In this document: piece after piece, positions 6,572 through 17,200 of the stretch
How the letters are laid out: the number at the start of each line of letters is the position of its first letter
Position numbering within the stretch: position 1 is the stretch's first letter
IMG/VR virus record: IMGVR_UViG_3300037189_003189
Coordinates: 1 to 25,251 of that record
Length of the DNA: 25,251 nt
Source: a virus
Strand: one strand, 5' to 3'
Notes under the pieces: model-generated
Told to the model about the DNA's origin: nothing
The model's database searches: none
The model's input: only the letters and a program-made list of their open reading frames with translations
Position numbers and translations under genes: made by a program

Positions 6572-9500
6572 GTGGCTGATGTAAATGCAAATATCAATAT
6601 AGACATTAATTCTAGTGACGCTATTGCGTCATTAAAAAGTTTGCAAGCAAGAATAACAGAATTTAATAATGCTGTTATCAGAAGTAACGCTTCAGCCGTT
6701 GCCGCACAAAAAAGTCTATTAAGCACCTTAAATGCTCAAATTGGTGCAGCAGGACAATTCTCCACATCAATGGTAAATGTTGAATCAAGCGTAAATAGAC
6801 TTGGCAAGTCCATTGATAAAAATAAACTTTCTCTTGGAGAATATTTTAAATATGGTGTTGCATCAACAAGAACCTTTGGCAGATTTTTTGCCAAAGAACA
6901 CAATGATGTAATGGATCTTGCCATAGATAGAGTAAAAAGACTTCAGACACAGTATATAGCACTTGAAAAAACTCAAAATGGTGTGACCAAGGCTATGGCT
7001 ATAAGGCCAATGCACTTGTTTAATTCTGATGCAGCAGTGGCAATTCAAAGACAACAACTTTTTAATAAACTGCTTCACGATGGAAGCACAAGTTTAATTA
7101 ATTTTGGTAAGAATACCCAGTGGGCTGGTCGTCAGTTGATGGTTGGGTTTAGCGTACCGCTGACAGCATTTGGAATAGCGGCAGGCAAGACTTTTATGGA
7201 TCTTGACAAGCAGGCAAGAGATTTTAAAAGAGTGTATGGAGATATTTTTACTCCACCAGAAGAAGTAAATCAAAATCTTAAAGCCATTCAAGATCTTGGA
7301 AAAGAATATACTAAGTATGGCGTTGCTCTTTCTGACACTATGAATATTGGTGCAACTGCCGCTGCCGCTGGTATGAGAAATGAAAAACTTACTAAAAATA
7401 CTGAGCAGGCATTAAGATTGGCAACAGTTGGACAAATTGATTATCAACAGGCTTTAACAACAACCATTACCTTACAAAATGCTTTTAAGATAAGCAATGA
7501 AGACCTTGCTCCAACTGTTGACTTTATTGGTGCTGTAGCAAACCAAACTGTTCTTAGCGTAGACGACCTTACTGCGGCTATTCCTCGCGTTGCCCCTGTC
7601 ATTCAGGGCTTGGGTGGTGATGTAAAGGATCTAGCAGTCATGTTGGTTGCTATGAAAGAGGGTGGTGTATCAGCAGAACAAGGCGCTAACGCATTAAAGT
7701 CTGGCTTGGCATCACTCATTAATCCAACAAAGGCTGCAATAAAAACAACAGAACAGTTTGGAATAAATATCAAGGGCATTATTCAAGCAAATAGGGGCGA
7801 CCTTATGGGAACGGTGGAGGCTTTTGGTGCAGCATTGTCTAAACTTGATCAATTTAGTCGTCAACAAGTTCTTGAAAAAGTTTTTGGAAAATACCAGTTT
7901 GCTCGTATTGGTGCTTTGTTTGACAACATTAATAATAAAACTGGTCAAGTAAAACAGTCAATGGATTTACTTGGAATGAGTACAGAAGATCTTGCGTCAA
8001 TGTCTGACAAATCTTTGAATCAAATTGCCGAATCTACAACTGCTAAATTCCAGTCAGCAGTAGAGAAGTTAAAAATTTCTATTGCTCCAATAGGAGAGAT
8101 ATTTCTTAAGGTTGCTACGCCAATTCTTGAATTTGCAACAAAACTTCTTGATAAGTTCAATGAACTTAGTCCTGGAGTAAAACAATTTATTACAATACTT
8201 ACTATCGGGCTTGGCGTAGTTGTTCCAGCAGTCATTATGCTTGTCGGTCTTTTTGCTAACTTTGCAGGTAACATGATAAAAGGCTTATCATTAGTAAACA
8301 CACTCTTTAATAGAATAAAGAGTGGTGGATCTGTATTTAAGTATATGAGTGGAGAAGAACTTGATGCTGCCGCAGCAGCCTCTTCTTTAGAAGGAAAAAC
8401 AAATAGGCTAACCTCCGCACTTAATGTTCAAAGAGAAGCGGTAATGTCCCTCTCTGGTGCTTATGGATCATATGTTAGGGCTGCTAATTCAGCAGCAGGA
8501 AGTTTGCCACAAGGATTTAGATCACCAAGAAGAATGGCAACTGGAGGTTTTGTTGCAGGAAGTGGAAATCAAGATTCAGAACCAGCACTTCTAATGCCAG
8601 GCGAATTCGTTGTAAACAAGCCTGCTGCACAAAAATATGGACCAATTCTTGGAGCAATGAATTCTGGAACAATTAAAGGATATTCTGATGGAACTACTCA
8701 GAGAACACATATAACAGGCGCTAGGTCCTTAACGGTTTCTGAAGCACTTGAAGGTCCAACAACTCAATCTTTAAAAACAGTATTGTCTATTATTGAAAAA
8801 GTTGAATCTGCTTTAGGAAGAAGTGTTAGTAGTATTGCGGCTGTTAGCAATTTAATTGTTGAAATGCCAAAAGAATTTAATTCATTAATGAAATCTCAAA
8901 AAATAAATGATGGAAAAATAACTGGTGGAATGTCTGGGAAACAATTCGCACAACAATTTTCTTCAATAGGAATAGAAAAATGGAAAACAACAGTTGGAAT
9001 AACAAAACAAAATTTTGATGACCTTGCACCACATTTAGCAATTCTTGATAGAAATATCGCAAATATTTCAAAAGATATGGAAAGCGTGGGAGATCTTAAT
9101 ATTGATGAAATTACAAGAAAAGCATTTGAAGCACTTCCCGCACAATCTAGAAAAATGCTTTCAGAAATAGAAGCACTTTCTAATCAATATCATAATTTAA
9201 GAATAACCGTTAATCAATTAGATGCTCTTACCAATGAAGAAAAACAAAAATTAGCAGCGGCTGGCGTAACATTCGCAAGAGGAAGTGATGCAGATAGACA
9301 ATACATTACCGTCCCAGGGTTAGGCACAGCATCAGTAAGATCAAGACAAGAAACTAGAAGCGTTGGGCCAACATATAGAAGGGCAAGATTGACTGGTCTT
9401 GGATTGGGACAAACGCTAGATTCTTCTGCAAGAGAAGCGGTTGGTGCAGCAAGTCCAGCAAAAAGGGGAGAACAATTAACAGAAGATTATGCTGAAGGAA

Positions 9501-12500
9501 TGTTGGTAGGATCACAAACTGGTAAAAGGGTTTCTGGTAAGGCAGGATCTCAACTTGGAAAATCATTCAATCTTAATCTTGATAACGAACTTGCAAAAAA
9601 ATACGGTTCAAGATTCCCTGCTGGTGGCGGCATGGGTGGAGGAAATGGTCCATCATCACCAATTACTAATCCAACTCCATCAGATGGTGAGAAAAATAAT
9701 AAACTATTTAAAAATATGGGTGGAAAATTAATAGGCGCGAGTGCCGCACTCACAGCCGCTACAACTGGACTTTCTTTTATGAATGGGGGTGTAGGAGAAG
9801 TTGCTCAAAAATTAATGCCACTCAGTTTTGGACTAGATGCAGCAGTTACTGCTTTTCAAATATTGCCACCACAAATTGCCGCTGTTGGATTAGTTCTTGC
9901 TGGAATGACAGCAGCAGGAATATATTTTAAAAATAGTTTAGATGATGCAAAACAAAAAGGTAATGATCTCGGGGATGCAATGACACTATCAGCCAATGCC
10001 TTAAGGGAAACTGCATCTGCCTATGGAAGAAAAACTTTTGAAGATAAGAGATTTATGCAGCAACAAGAAAAAAAAGGTATAAATACTCAAGAGCAACAAA
10101 AGGCTCAAGAATATATTGGTAGTGATATTGGAAAACAACTTCTAACGCAAACACAAGAATCTTTTGCACAATTAGGAAATTCCTCAACAATAAAGGGGTT
10201 TGCAGACAAATTAGGAAGAATGATATTTAGCGGAGCCATGACGTATGATGAAGCAAAGGCTCTTGCTGAACAAGTGGGATCAGAAATACATAATCAGGCA
10301 TTTGGAACACAAATAACTGGAGAATTAGTTAAACTAATAGGTCCAGGAGGACTAGATATTTTAAGTAATCCATTAAATATTGCAGTAAATTTAGTTCAAT
10401 CTTCAGATAAAACTGTTGAGGCAACCTCACAGTCTATTCAAGCACAAATGGATAGAATTAATGGAATGCTTAATTCAAAAACTAATGCAGGATCTTTTTC
10501 TGGATTACAGGCGCTTGGTTCAACGTTAGCAAATACACAAATACCATTTATAAGTACTTTTGGAGAAGCGATTGCTTCAACAAATACAGATTTTAAACAA
10601 TTGATAGAACTGAGTCAGGCATTTGGAAAATCAGTTGGAAATTTAAGTAAATCAAATGTTCAACTTTATGAAGATGCAGTTGCTGCAAATAAAAAAATAT
10701 TTCAAGAGTATTCAAAAACTGCTACTGAAGCAGAAAAAACAGATTTTAGAAAAAAGCAAATAGAAGAAGAAAATAAATTAAGAGACTCCATAACAGAAAA
10801 TCAAAAAAAATATTTAACACTTTTTGAAAATTTAAAGGGGCAATATCAAGCGCAGCAAGATGTTTTAGATGGCATTAAAGGCTCTCTTGAGCAAACATTT
10901 TCTGATCCCTTAGTAAGAGGAGTAGCAGAAGGACTAATAAATAGAACAGCAAATATGAATGCAAAATTTACTATTTCTGCTGCCTTGGCTAGTGGACAAA
11001 TAAGTCCTTTTGCAATGGAAAATATTTTTAAAGCAATGGGTGATCGTGAAGCATCCTATCAAGCATCATTTTTAATAAATGCAAAAGGTTTAGAGGTCGC
11101 TGCTCCACTTATTAATGAATTAATAAATATTCCAGATCAAGCATTAGTGAAACAAATTATGCTTGATGCACCAATAACAAATACTGATGATGTTATTGCT
11201 GCCACTAAAGCATTACAACAAGTCTCGCTGTTTCCCGAAGACATTAGAAAACTTTTAACAGTTGAGACATTTGGATTGAATCAAGCCATTCAATCAGGAA
11301 AAATTTTGCAAGAATTTGATGAACTGCCTGATAAAAAAACTAAAAAGCAAATTCTTGCTTTTGAAAAAAGAAATTTTGGAGGCGTAGATGTTTTAGGGGA
11401 TGCAGACAAATTCTTAAAATTACCAGAAAACGTTCAAAAAGATTTAATCGTCAATGTCAGTGTTTTATTTAATGAATCAGGAAAATTAAGTGCCCTTGGA
11501 GCAAAAGCCCTTGATGCTGCAACTGGAGGAGCAATAAGTTCTCAACTTTCTGCTGAAGATCGTGCCGCCCTCCTTGCTCAGCAACTTGAAAGACGTTCTG
11601 AAATTTCAGCGAAGGGTACAGGAAGTAGCGGAACAAGCCCAATTAATAAAGAAGGATCAGGACCAAAATCTTGGCTTCAGCAACAAATTGATGACGCAAA
11701 TGCAACAGCACAAATGTTCCCCAAATTAATGAATCAATTAAAAAATAAATTTCCCAATGTTCCAAAAGGAATTCTTGATGCAATCGGAACAGGAGCAGAA
11801 GGATTAAAAAATCTTCAATCTTTATTAAAAGCAGATCCAAAAAAGATTGCAGCATTCTTTAAAACATATACTCAAAATACTATTGGAGAATCTGCTAGAG
11901 CAATTCAAGATGAAATTGATGCCAATAACAAAAAAAGACAATCAATTTTAACTATGAAATTGGCGGGGTACAATGAAACTGAAGTACAGACTGCCCTTGC
12001 AAATGAATCTTTTATGAAACAATTTGATGCAATGGGAAATACTGCAACTGCTGCTAAAAATTTAAAGCCAAAATTAAATGAAATTATTGATTCTGAAAAA
12101 GCATTAGCAGATGCCATAATGACAGCAGAACAGGCACTTCAAAAACAAATAGATGCCATGCAAAAAGATGCTGGAGTTATTAGCAATGCTCTTGCTAAAC
12201 AAGAAGATCAAATTAAAATTGATAACGCCGCTAAATTCTTAGAAAAAAATGGCATGACTACAGATGAGATGCATCATCAAATTGATGCTAATAATAGGAT
12301 TATCCAACAAGAACAAGATAAGATTAATGCAAAGCAATCACAAATTGAGGAACTTAATAGACAAACAGAATTAAGCAATAAAATTTCAGATGATCTTTCA
12401 CATGACCTTGAAATAATGAGTCAGCAAGAGCAAAAGATAAAGGATATGTATCAAGAAAGAATTGATGCTCTTAATAAAATTGCTGAAATAAATAATAATA

Positions 12501-13594
12501 TTGCCCGACAGCAACAAGATCAAATTGGTCTGGCTAAAGCATTAAGTGAGGGAGACATCTATGCTGCCGCTCAAGCACAGCAGCAGATGCAGCAAAATCA
12601 AGCAGAATACGCTAGAAAACAACAGCAAGAATCCTTGCAAGCGGGTATGCAAAATGCTATTGACAACCTTAAGACTCCAAGTGGGCTAACAAGAAAGCAA
12701 GCAGAACAACAAATAAATGCAATAAAAGAACAATCTTATCAAATAGGTTTAAAGATTAGAGAAATTCAGGATGAAATATATAATATTCAAAATGGACAAA
12801 TGAAAACTCTTCAGGATCAAAATGAACAGTATTCTAGAAAACTTCAATATAATGATGAAGATTTACAATACCAACTTGATACAGCAGATTTTCAAGGTCA
12901 CTCAAGAAAATGGTGGAGAGATCATGTTGGATATTTAGAAAATGCAATGAAAAAGACTGATGATCTTGCAGGTGCAACACAACGTCTTGTTGATTTAATG
13001 AATCAATACAATGCAGGCAGGCCAAGTGGATCTACTGGGACACCTTCTAGCGGAACAATATCTGGAAACCCACCGCAACAAGCATCCAATGGTCAATCAT
13101 TCTCTGATATGACTGGGACAGACATTAATAATTTAACTGGATCAGATATTGGAGATTATTTAAGATGGAAGTATGGAGTGGGCAACGGAAATGTATTTAC
13201 AATGGCAACAGGTGGAATGGTTCCAAGAAGATATGCATCTGGTGGACACGTTAATATGGATTCAGTTCCTGCCATGCTCACCCCTGGGGAATTTGTGATG
13301 CGTAAGGCAGCAGTACAAAAATATGGGATGGGAACTCTTTCAGATATGAATACTGGAAAGTGGAATTCTCCAAGATATAATACTGGAAAACTTTATGCTA
13401 ACTCTTCTCCAAATGTTAGTTCCTCTTCACGAGGCAATATGCAAAACAATATCTCTGCTCCAGTGTATAATACATATAGTATTAATGTTCCCGTCAATCA
13501 GCCTGGGGCATCTGCTGATGAAATTGCAAATAAGGTTATGATGAAGATAAAGAATATAGAAAACAGTTCAATTAGGAGAATCGGTGGATATTAA
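6572..13594 (+). CDS. tail tape measure protein
   Basis: The 2340-residue protein sets tail length and is usually ejected with the DNA. It is the longest gene and follows the chaperones. Start is GTG with AGAGGTG 7 nt before it. Residues about 200-480 look like a TP901-type tape measure core (FMDLDKQARDFKRVYGD, then GATAAAAGMRNEKLTKNTEQ). Hydrophobic segments lie near 538-570, 1054-1075 and 1098-1120 and may cross the host membrane. A PGEFV-type motif occurs twice: near 655-690 and again at 2211-2252. Residues about 1840-2150 are rich in Q, E, K and I and predict long coiled coils. No peptidase or transglycosylase motif was recognised. Arginine is mostly AGA and the second half is very A-rich. 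The gene overlaps the next by 11 nt. Confidence 0.95.
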   Translation: MADVNANINIDINSSDAIASLKSLQARITEFNNAVIRSNASAVAAQKSLLSTLNAQIGAAGQFSTSMVNVESSVNRLGKSIDKNKLSLGEYFKYGVASTRTFGRFFAKEHNDVMDLAIDRVKRLQTQYIALEKTQNGVTKAMAIRPMHLFNSDAAVAIQRQQLFNKLLHDGSTSLINFGKNTQWAGRQLMVGFSVPLTAFGIAAGKTFMDLDKQARDFKRVYGDIFTPPEEVNQNLKAIQDLGKEYTKYGVALSDTMNIGATAAAAGMRNEKLTKNTEQALRLATVGQIDYQQALTTTITLQNAFKISNEDLAPTVDFIGAVANQTVLSVDDLTAAIPRVAPVIQGLGGDVKDLAVMLVAMKEGGVSAEQGANALKSGLASLINPTKAAIKTTEQFGINIKGIIQANRGDLMGTVEAFGAALSKLDQFSRQQVLEKVFGKYQFARIGALFDNINNKTGQVKQSMDLLGMSTEDLASMSDKSLNQIAESTTAKFQSAVEKLKISIAPIGEIFLKVATPILEFATKLLDKFNELSPGVKQFITILTIGLGVVVPAVIMLVGLFANFAGNMIKGLSLVNTLFNRIKSGGSVFKYMSGEELDAAAAASSLEGKTNRLTSALNVQREAVMSLSGAYGSYVRAANSAAGSLPQGFRSPRRMATGGFVAGSGNQDSEPALLMPGEFVVNKPAAQKYGPILGAMNSGTIKGYSDGTTQRTHITGARSLTVSEALEGPTTQSLKTVLSIIEKVESALGRSVSSIAAVSNLIVEMPKEFNSLMKSQKINDGKITGGMSGKQFAQQFSSIGIEKWKTTVGITKQNFDDLAPHLAILDRNIANISKDMESVGDLNIDEITRKAFEALPAQSRKMLSEIEALSNQYHNLRITVNQLDALTNEEKQKLAAAGVTFARGSDADRQYITVPGLGTASVRSRQETRSVGPTYRRARLTGLGLGQTLDSSAREAVGAASPAKRGEQLTEDYAEGMLVGSQTGKRVSGKAGSQLGKSFNLNLDNELAKKYGSRFPAGGGMGGGNGPSSPITNPTPSDGEKNNKLFKNMGGKLIGASAALTAATTGLSFMNGGVGEVAQKLMPLSFGLDAAVTAFQILPPQIAAVGLVLAGMTAAGIYFKNSLDDAKQKGNDLGDAMTLSANALRETASAYGRKTFEDKRFMQQQEKKGINTQEQQKAQEYIGSDIGKQLLTQTQESFAQLGNSSTIKGFADKLGRMIFSGAMTYDEAKALAEQVGSEIHNQAFGTQITGELVKLIGPGGLDILSNPLNIAVNLVQSSDKTVEATSQSIQAQMDRINGMLNSKTNAGSFSGLQALGSTLANTQIPFISTFGEAIASTNTDFKQLIELSQAFGKSVGNLSKSNVQLYEDAVAANKKIFQEYSKTATEAEKTDFRKKQIEEENKLRDSITENQKKYLTLFENLKGQYQAQQDVLDGIKGSLEQTFSDPLVRGVAEGLINRTANMNAKFTISAALASGQISPFAMENIFKAMGDREASYQASFLINAKGLEVAAPLINELINIPDQALVKQIMLDAPITNTDDVIAATKALQQVSLFPEDIRKLLTVETFGLNQAIQSGKILQEFDELPDKKTKKQILAFEKRNFGGVDVLGDADKFLKLPENVQKDLIVNVSVLFNESGKLSALGAKALDAATGGAISSQLSAEDRAALLAQQLERRSEISAKGTGSSGTSPINKEGSGPKSWLQQQIDDANATAQMFPKLMNQLKNKFPNVPKGILDAIGTGAEGLKNLQSLLKADPKKIAAFFKTYTQNTIGESARAIQDEIDANNKKRQSILTMKLAGYNETEVQTALANESFMKQFDAMGNTATAAKNLKPKLNEIIDSEKALADAIMTAEQALQKQIDAMQKDAGVISNALAKQEDQIKIDNAAKFLEKNGMTTDEMHHQIDANNRIIQQEQDKINAKQSQIEELNRQTELSNKISDDLSHDLEIMSQQEQKIKDMYQERIDALNKIAEINNNIARQQQDQIGLAKALSEGDIYAAAQAQQQMQQNQAEYARKQQQESLQAGMQNAIDNLKTPSGLTRKQAEQQINAIKEQSYQIGLKIREIQDEIYNIQNGQMKTLQDQNEQYSRKLQYNDEDLQYQLDTADFQGHSRKWWRDHVGYLENAMKKTDDLAGATQRLVDLMNQYNAGRPSGSTGTPSSGTISGNPPQQASNGQSFSDMTGTDINNLTGSDIGDYLRWKYGVGNGNVFTMATGGMVPRRYASGGHVNMDSVPAMLTPGEFVMRKAAVQKYGMGTLSDMNTGKWNSPRYNTGKLYANSSPNVSSSSRGNMQNNISAPVYNTYSINVPVNQPGASADEIANKVMMKIKNIENSSIRRIGGY

Positions 13595-14216
13595 TCCAAA
13601 CAACCCCACTAGCACCTCCTCCTATATTTCTGGTAGAAAGCGTTATGGTAGACCACAGGCAATGTTGTGGGCAGATAATGCAGGAAATTATTCTAATAAT
13701 ATTAGATTCCCATTAGGGATGGAAAAAGAAGATTTCATCATTCTTTCAGATCACAATAGACAACCTATTAATATTACTCAGCAAAGAATAGAATCACGAC
13801 AAAGAATGATTAACGGAACAATGCGCTCTTATCATATTGCTGATAAGATTGTTATTGGTTGTGGCTGGCAGATGCTTCCTTCACGATCATATTCCACCAA
13901 TATTAATTTTAATTCCTCTGGCAAGGCAGTAATGTCTGATGCTGATTATGAAAATACCGCTGATGGTGGGGCAGGCGGGGTAGAGATTCTTGACTGGTAT
14001 GAAAACCATTCTGGTCCATTTTATGTATACCTTGCATATGATAAATACAATAACTTTACAACAGGAGATCAGATTGACGAAAATTCCTTTAATCATTTAT
14101 CAATATACAATGATGTAAGGCATATGTATTTTTCCTCATTTGATTATTCCATTCAAAAAAGAGGAAATACCAACTTTGATTATTGGACAATAAACTTTTC
14201 TTTGGAAGAAGTATAA
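13584..14216 (+). CDS. minor tail protein in the distal-tail (Dit) position
   Basis: The 210-residue protein begins at GTG 13584, inside the end of the tape measure gene, with AGGAGA at 13574-13579. Immediately after a tape measure, the distal tail protein that forms the hub between tube and tip is usual. It has many aromatic strands and a motif block DHNRQPINITQQRIESRQRM followed by INGTMRSYHIADK, then a Gly-rich loop (TADGGAGGVEILDWYENHSG). The last part (YFSSFDYSIQKRGNTNFDYW) is a strand pair. The stop shares one base with the next ATG (TAATG). The Dit role is inferred from place; a virion protein is likely. Confidence 0.65.
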   Translation: MDINPNNPTSTSSYISGRKRYGRPQAMLWADNAGNYSNNIRFPLGMEKEDFIILSDHNRQPINITQQRIESRQRMINGTMRSYHIADKIVIGCGWQMLPSRSYSTNINFNSSGKAVMSDADYENTADGGAGGVEILDWYENHSGPFYVYLAYDKYNNFTTGDQIDENSFNHLSIYNDVRHMYFSSFDYSIQKRGNTNFDYWTINFSLEEV

Positions 14217-17200
14217 TGTTTCAAAATGATATTCTTGAAAATGAACTAAAGTATTCTCATACCCTTCAAAATAATCAAAAAATATGGGTGGAATGGAATC
14301 TTAATCAATCAGAAAATATCAGCAGGGTCGGCAATTATCGCTATCGTCCAGCAACGAATGATACTAAGTTTAACGTAATAAAATCATCTTATGACGAAAC
14401 AGATAGTGGCTCCTATTACACTGGAGCAACCGATTCAGATATTGTTATTAATGCTGGATTTGATGATGCAGACAATCCCTCCTACTTCATCTCTCCCAAA
14501 AAAAAGATAAACCTTCTTTATTCTTTGGAAGACTGTTTTAAGCAGAATAGGCCAAGATCAGGAATAAATAAATTATTATATTTAGGAAGATCTCAATATA
14601 TTGATAGCATAAATGTATTTAGAGAAACAAAGTCTGCCACCATAACCAATGCTGTTTCTACAGAAGGATACATTATTTTTACTGCTATAAATAATTTTTT
14701 AGTAGGAGATTATGTAAAAATAACTGGTGTTGCTCCTTCGTCATATGATCAAGTGAATCCAGTAAAAATTGTTGCTGTAACAGATACATCTTTTTCTATC
14801 TTAGGGAATAATGCCAATGCCTATCAAAATGGCGGATTAGCAGAGATAGGATATCTTGGAACCAACAATGTTGCCAGAAGACCACGATATTATATGGCAT
14901 CAAGATATGATGACTTTAAATATTGGACCTCTTATAGAAAAGAAGTAGAGCGATCCTTCGTTGATAGCAAAGAAGTTTTCACAAATAATGAATTTGGAAT
15001 ATCCTTAAATAAAAACACTGGAACATCAAATAAATCTTATTATATCTACGATGCGGCACCATTTGTTGTATACAATGAAAAAATACCAACAAATAAAATT
15101 GTAATTAAAATGCAAACAAATGTTGGAGAAATAAATAATGGACCATATAGATTTGGAGCAAGATCTGCTTCCGCGCAAGACCCCTTCTATGGAGAAAAAA
15201 ATAAAACTGTTCCAAAGAAGTGGCAAATTCAAACATTAAATGAAAGCAATCAGTGGCAAACTATTATTTCTTTTGGAGAGGATTCTGTCAGAGATGACGG
15301 AAGTGCAATAATTGGATCTGATGGTCAAGTAGAAGTTGAATACGGTCTAACAATTCCTTGGCAATATTATAACTATTTTACACTTGTAGGAGAGATAACT
15401 TCTTTATCTCAAAGACCAGAGTATGCTCCGTATGGGTATGCCTACTTATATAAGCAATCATCTGATGACAAAGGTGTTTTGTATGTGTATGACGGAGGAA
15501 CTTGGGATGCAATAACCCCAGAATATACATGGCGTATAGCAGAACTTGATGTTACCAGCAATAGATCTGTTATTAAGAAGTTATCTGATCCAGATTATTA
15601 TGTTGAGAATTCTATAAAACATTTTAGAGAATTTGAGTTTATTAAAGGTATAAGAGTTGTAGTTGACACAATGAATAAGGTTGATTGCACATTCGATCTT
15701 ATAGAAATGTCTCCAAGATTAATTGGAGATATAACTAAGAAGGTTGTATCTTTTTCAGTAAAAAAGACTCTTGCTGATTTAGCAAACTACTCAATGCCTA
15801 TGGGAAATTTAATAGCATCTACAGGAAGTTTATCAATATTTGATGACGATTTATCCTTTAACGACAACAATATTTTTGATGATGAAACAAATGTGGGAAG
15901 CATCATTAGCAAATATTCAAATACCAGAATAAAATTCTTATTCTATGACGTAACTACAATCAAAGAAATAGAGGATGGGGTGGAATATTTCCTTGACTAT
16001 TACATCCCAATAAAGACATTATATTCAGAAAAGATTCCTCAAGTAAGCGATACCGCTGCATCAATATCCCTAGAACTTAGAGATCTATTTTTCTTTTTTG
16101 AATCAAAAAAATCTCCAGAACTTCTTTTAACAAATGTTTCTTTAAGTTATGCAATAACTGTTTTATTAGACAGCATTGGCTTTAGCAATTATGTATTTAA
16201 AAGAACTGAAGAAGATAATGAATTAATAATTCCATTTTTTTTCGTTGGTCCAAATCAAAATATTGCAGAAACTTTGCAACAACTTGCCATATCTTCACAA
16301 AGTGCAATGTTTTTTGATGAATACAACAATCTAATAGTTATGTCAAAAAATTATATTTTGCCATCTGAAGAGGCTAGGCCAACAGATCTAACTCTATATG
16401 GACAAGAAACATCGGTAGGAGATAAAGTTGCCTTGCCAAATATTTTAAATGTTGCTTCTGAGGATAAACTCGTATATAATGGTGGAGAAATAAATTACAC
16501 AACTAGATATATTCAAAAGTCAATAGGATCTATTGCTCAGGCACCCTACATAGATGAATATAAGACTTATATCTATAAGCCAGTTTTATTGTGGGAGGTC
16601 GCGGGGCAAGAAAAGGTAAAAACTGTTAATGAATCAGCAACACGATCTTCTGGGTATTCATTATCGGCTATGCCATTAAAAACAACATTAAGCGCAAGCA
16701 CTCCTAGTATAGTTAATGGGAATCTTATAAATAATATTATAGACTTTGGGGAAAGCGTATATTGGCTTGGGAACTATTCTGGATATTTTTATGCTAATAG
16801 CGAAATAATTAGATATGATGCCGTGGAATATTCTATTGCTGGGGTGGGCAATATCTGGATTAATAATAATCAACAATATCAAAAATATTTTAGTAAATTA
16901 AAATTTAATGGAAAAATGTACCCAACGGGAAGGGTTAGGATATATACAGATGTTCAGGGAACTACTGTAAAAGAACATGGTCGTGGTCAATTCTCAACAA
17001 ACATAGTAGAGCATCAAGCAGGTATTGGCGTCGATTCATCTTGGGTTAGCCCAGATAATTTAAGAGGGTCAATTCAAAATGCACAAGAATACCTATTTAA
17101 TACTAATAAGATAATTGCTTATAATGATGAAAATCTTGTTCATACGATGGGATCACTCAGTTTAAATATTGGCACACCAGAACAACAATATGCAGATTCT

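Noticed and set aside
7712-9753. Several 60-93 codon - strand frames in the tape measure gene
   Set aside because: They are composition shadows of a long AT-rich gene; no ribosome sites or recognisable motifs.
14183-14215. TTG start extending the large tail protein by 11 residues
   Set aside because: It lies inside the previous gene; the ATG at 14216 has GGAAG and a typical TAATG overlap.
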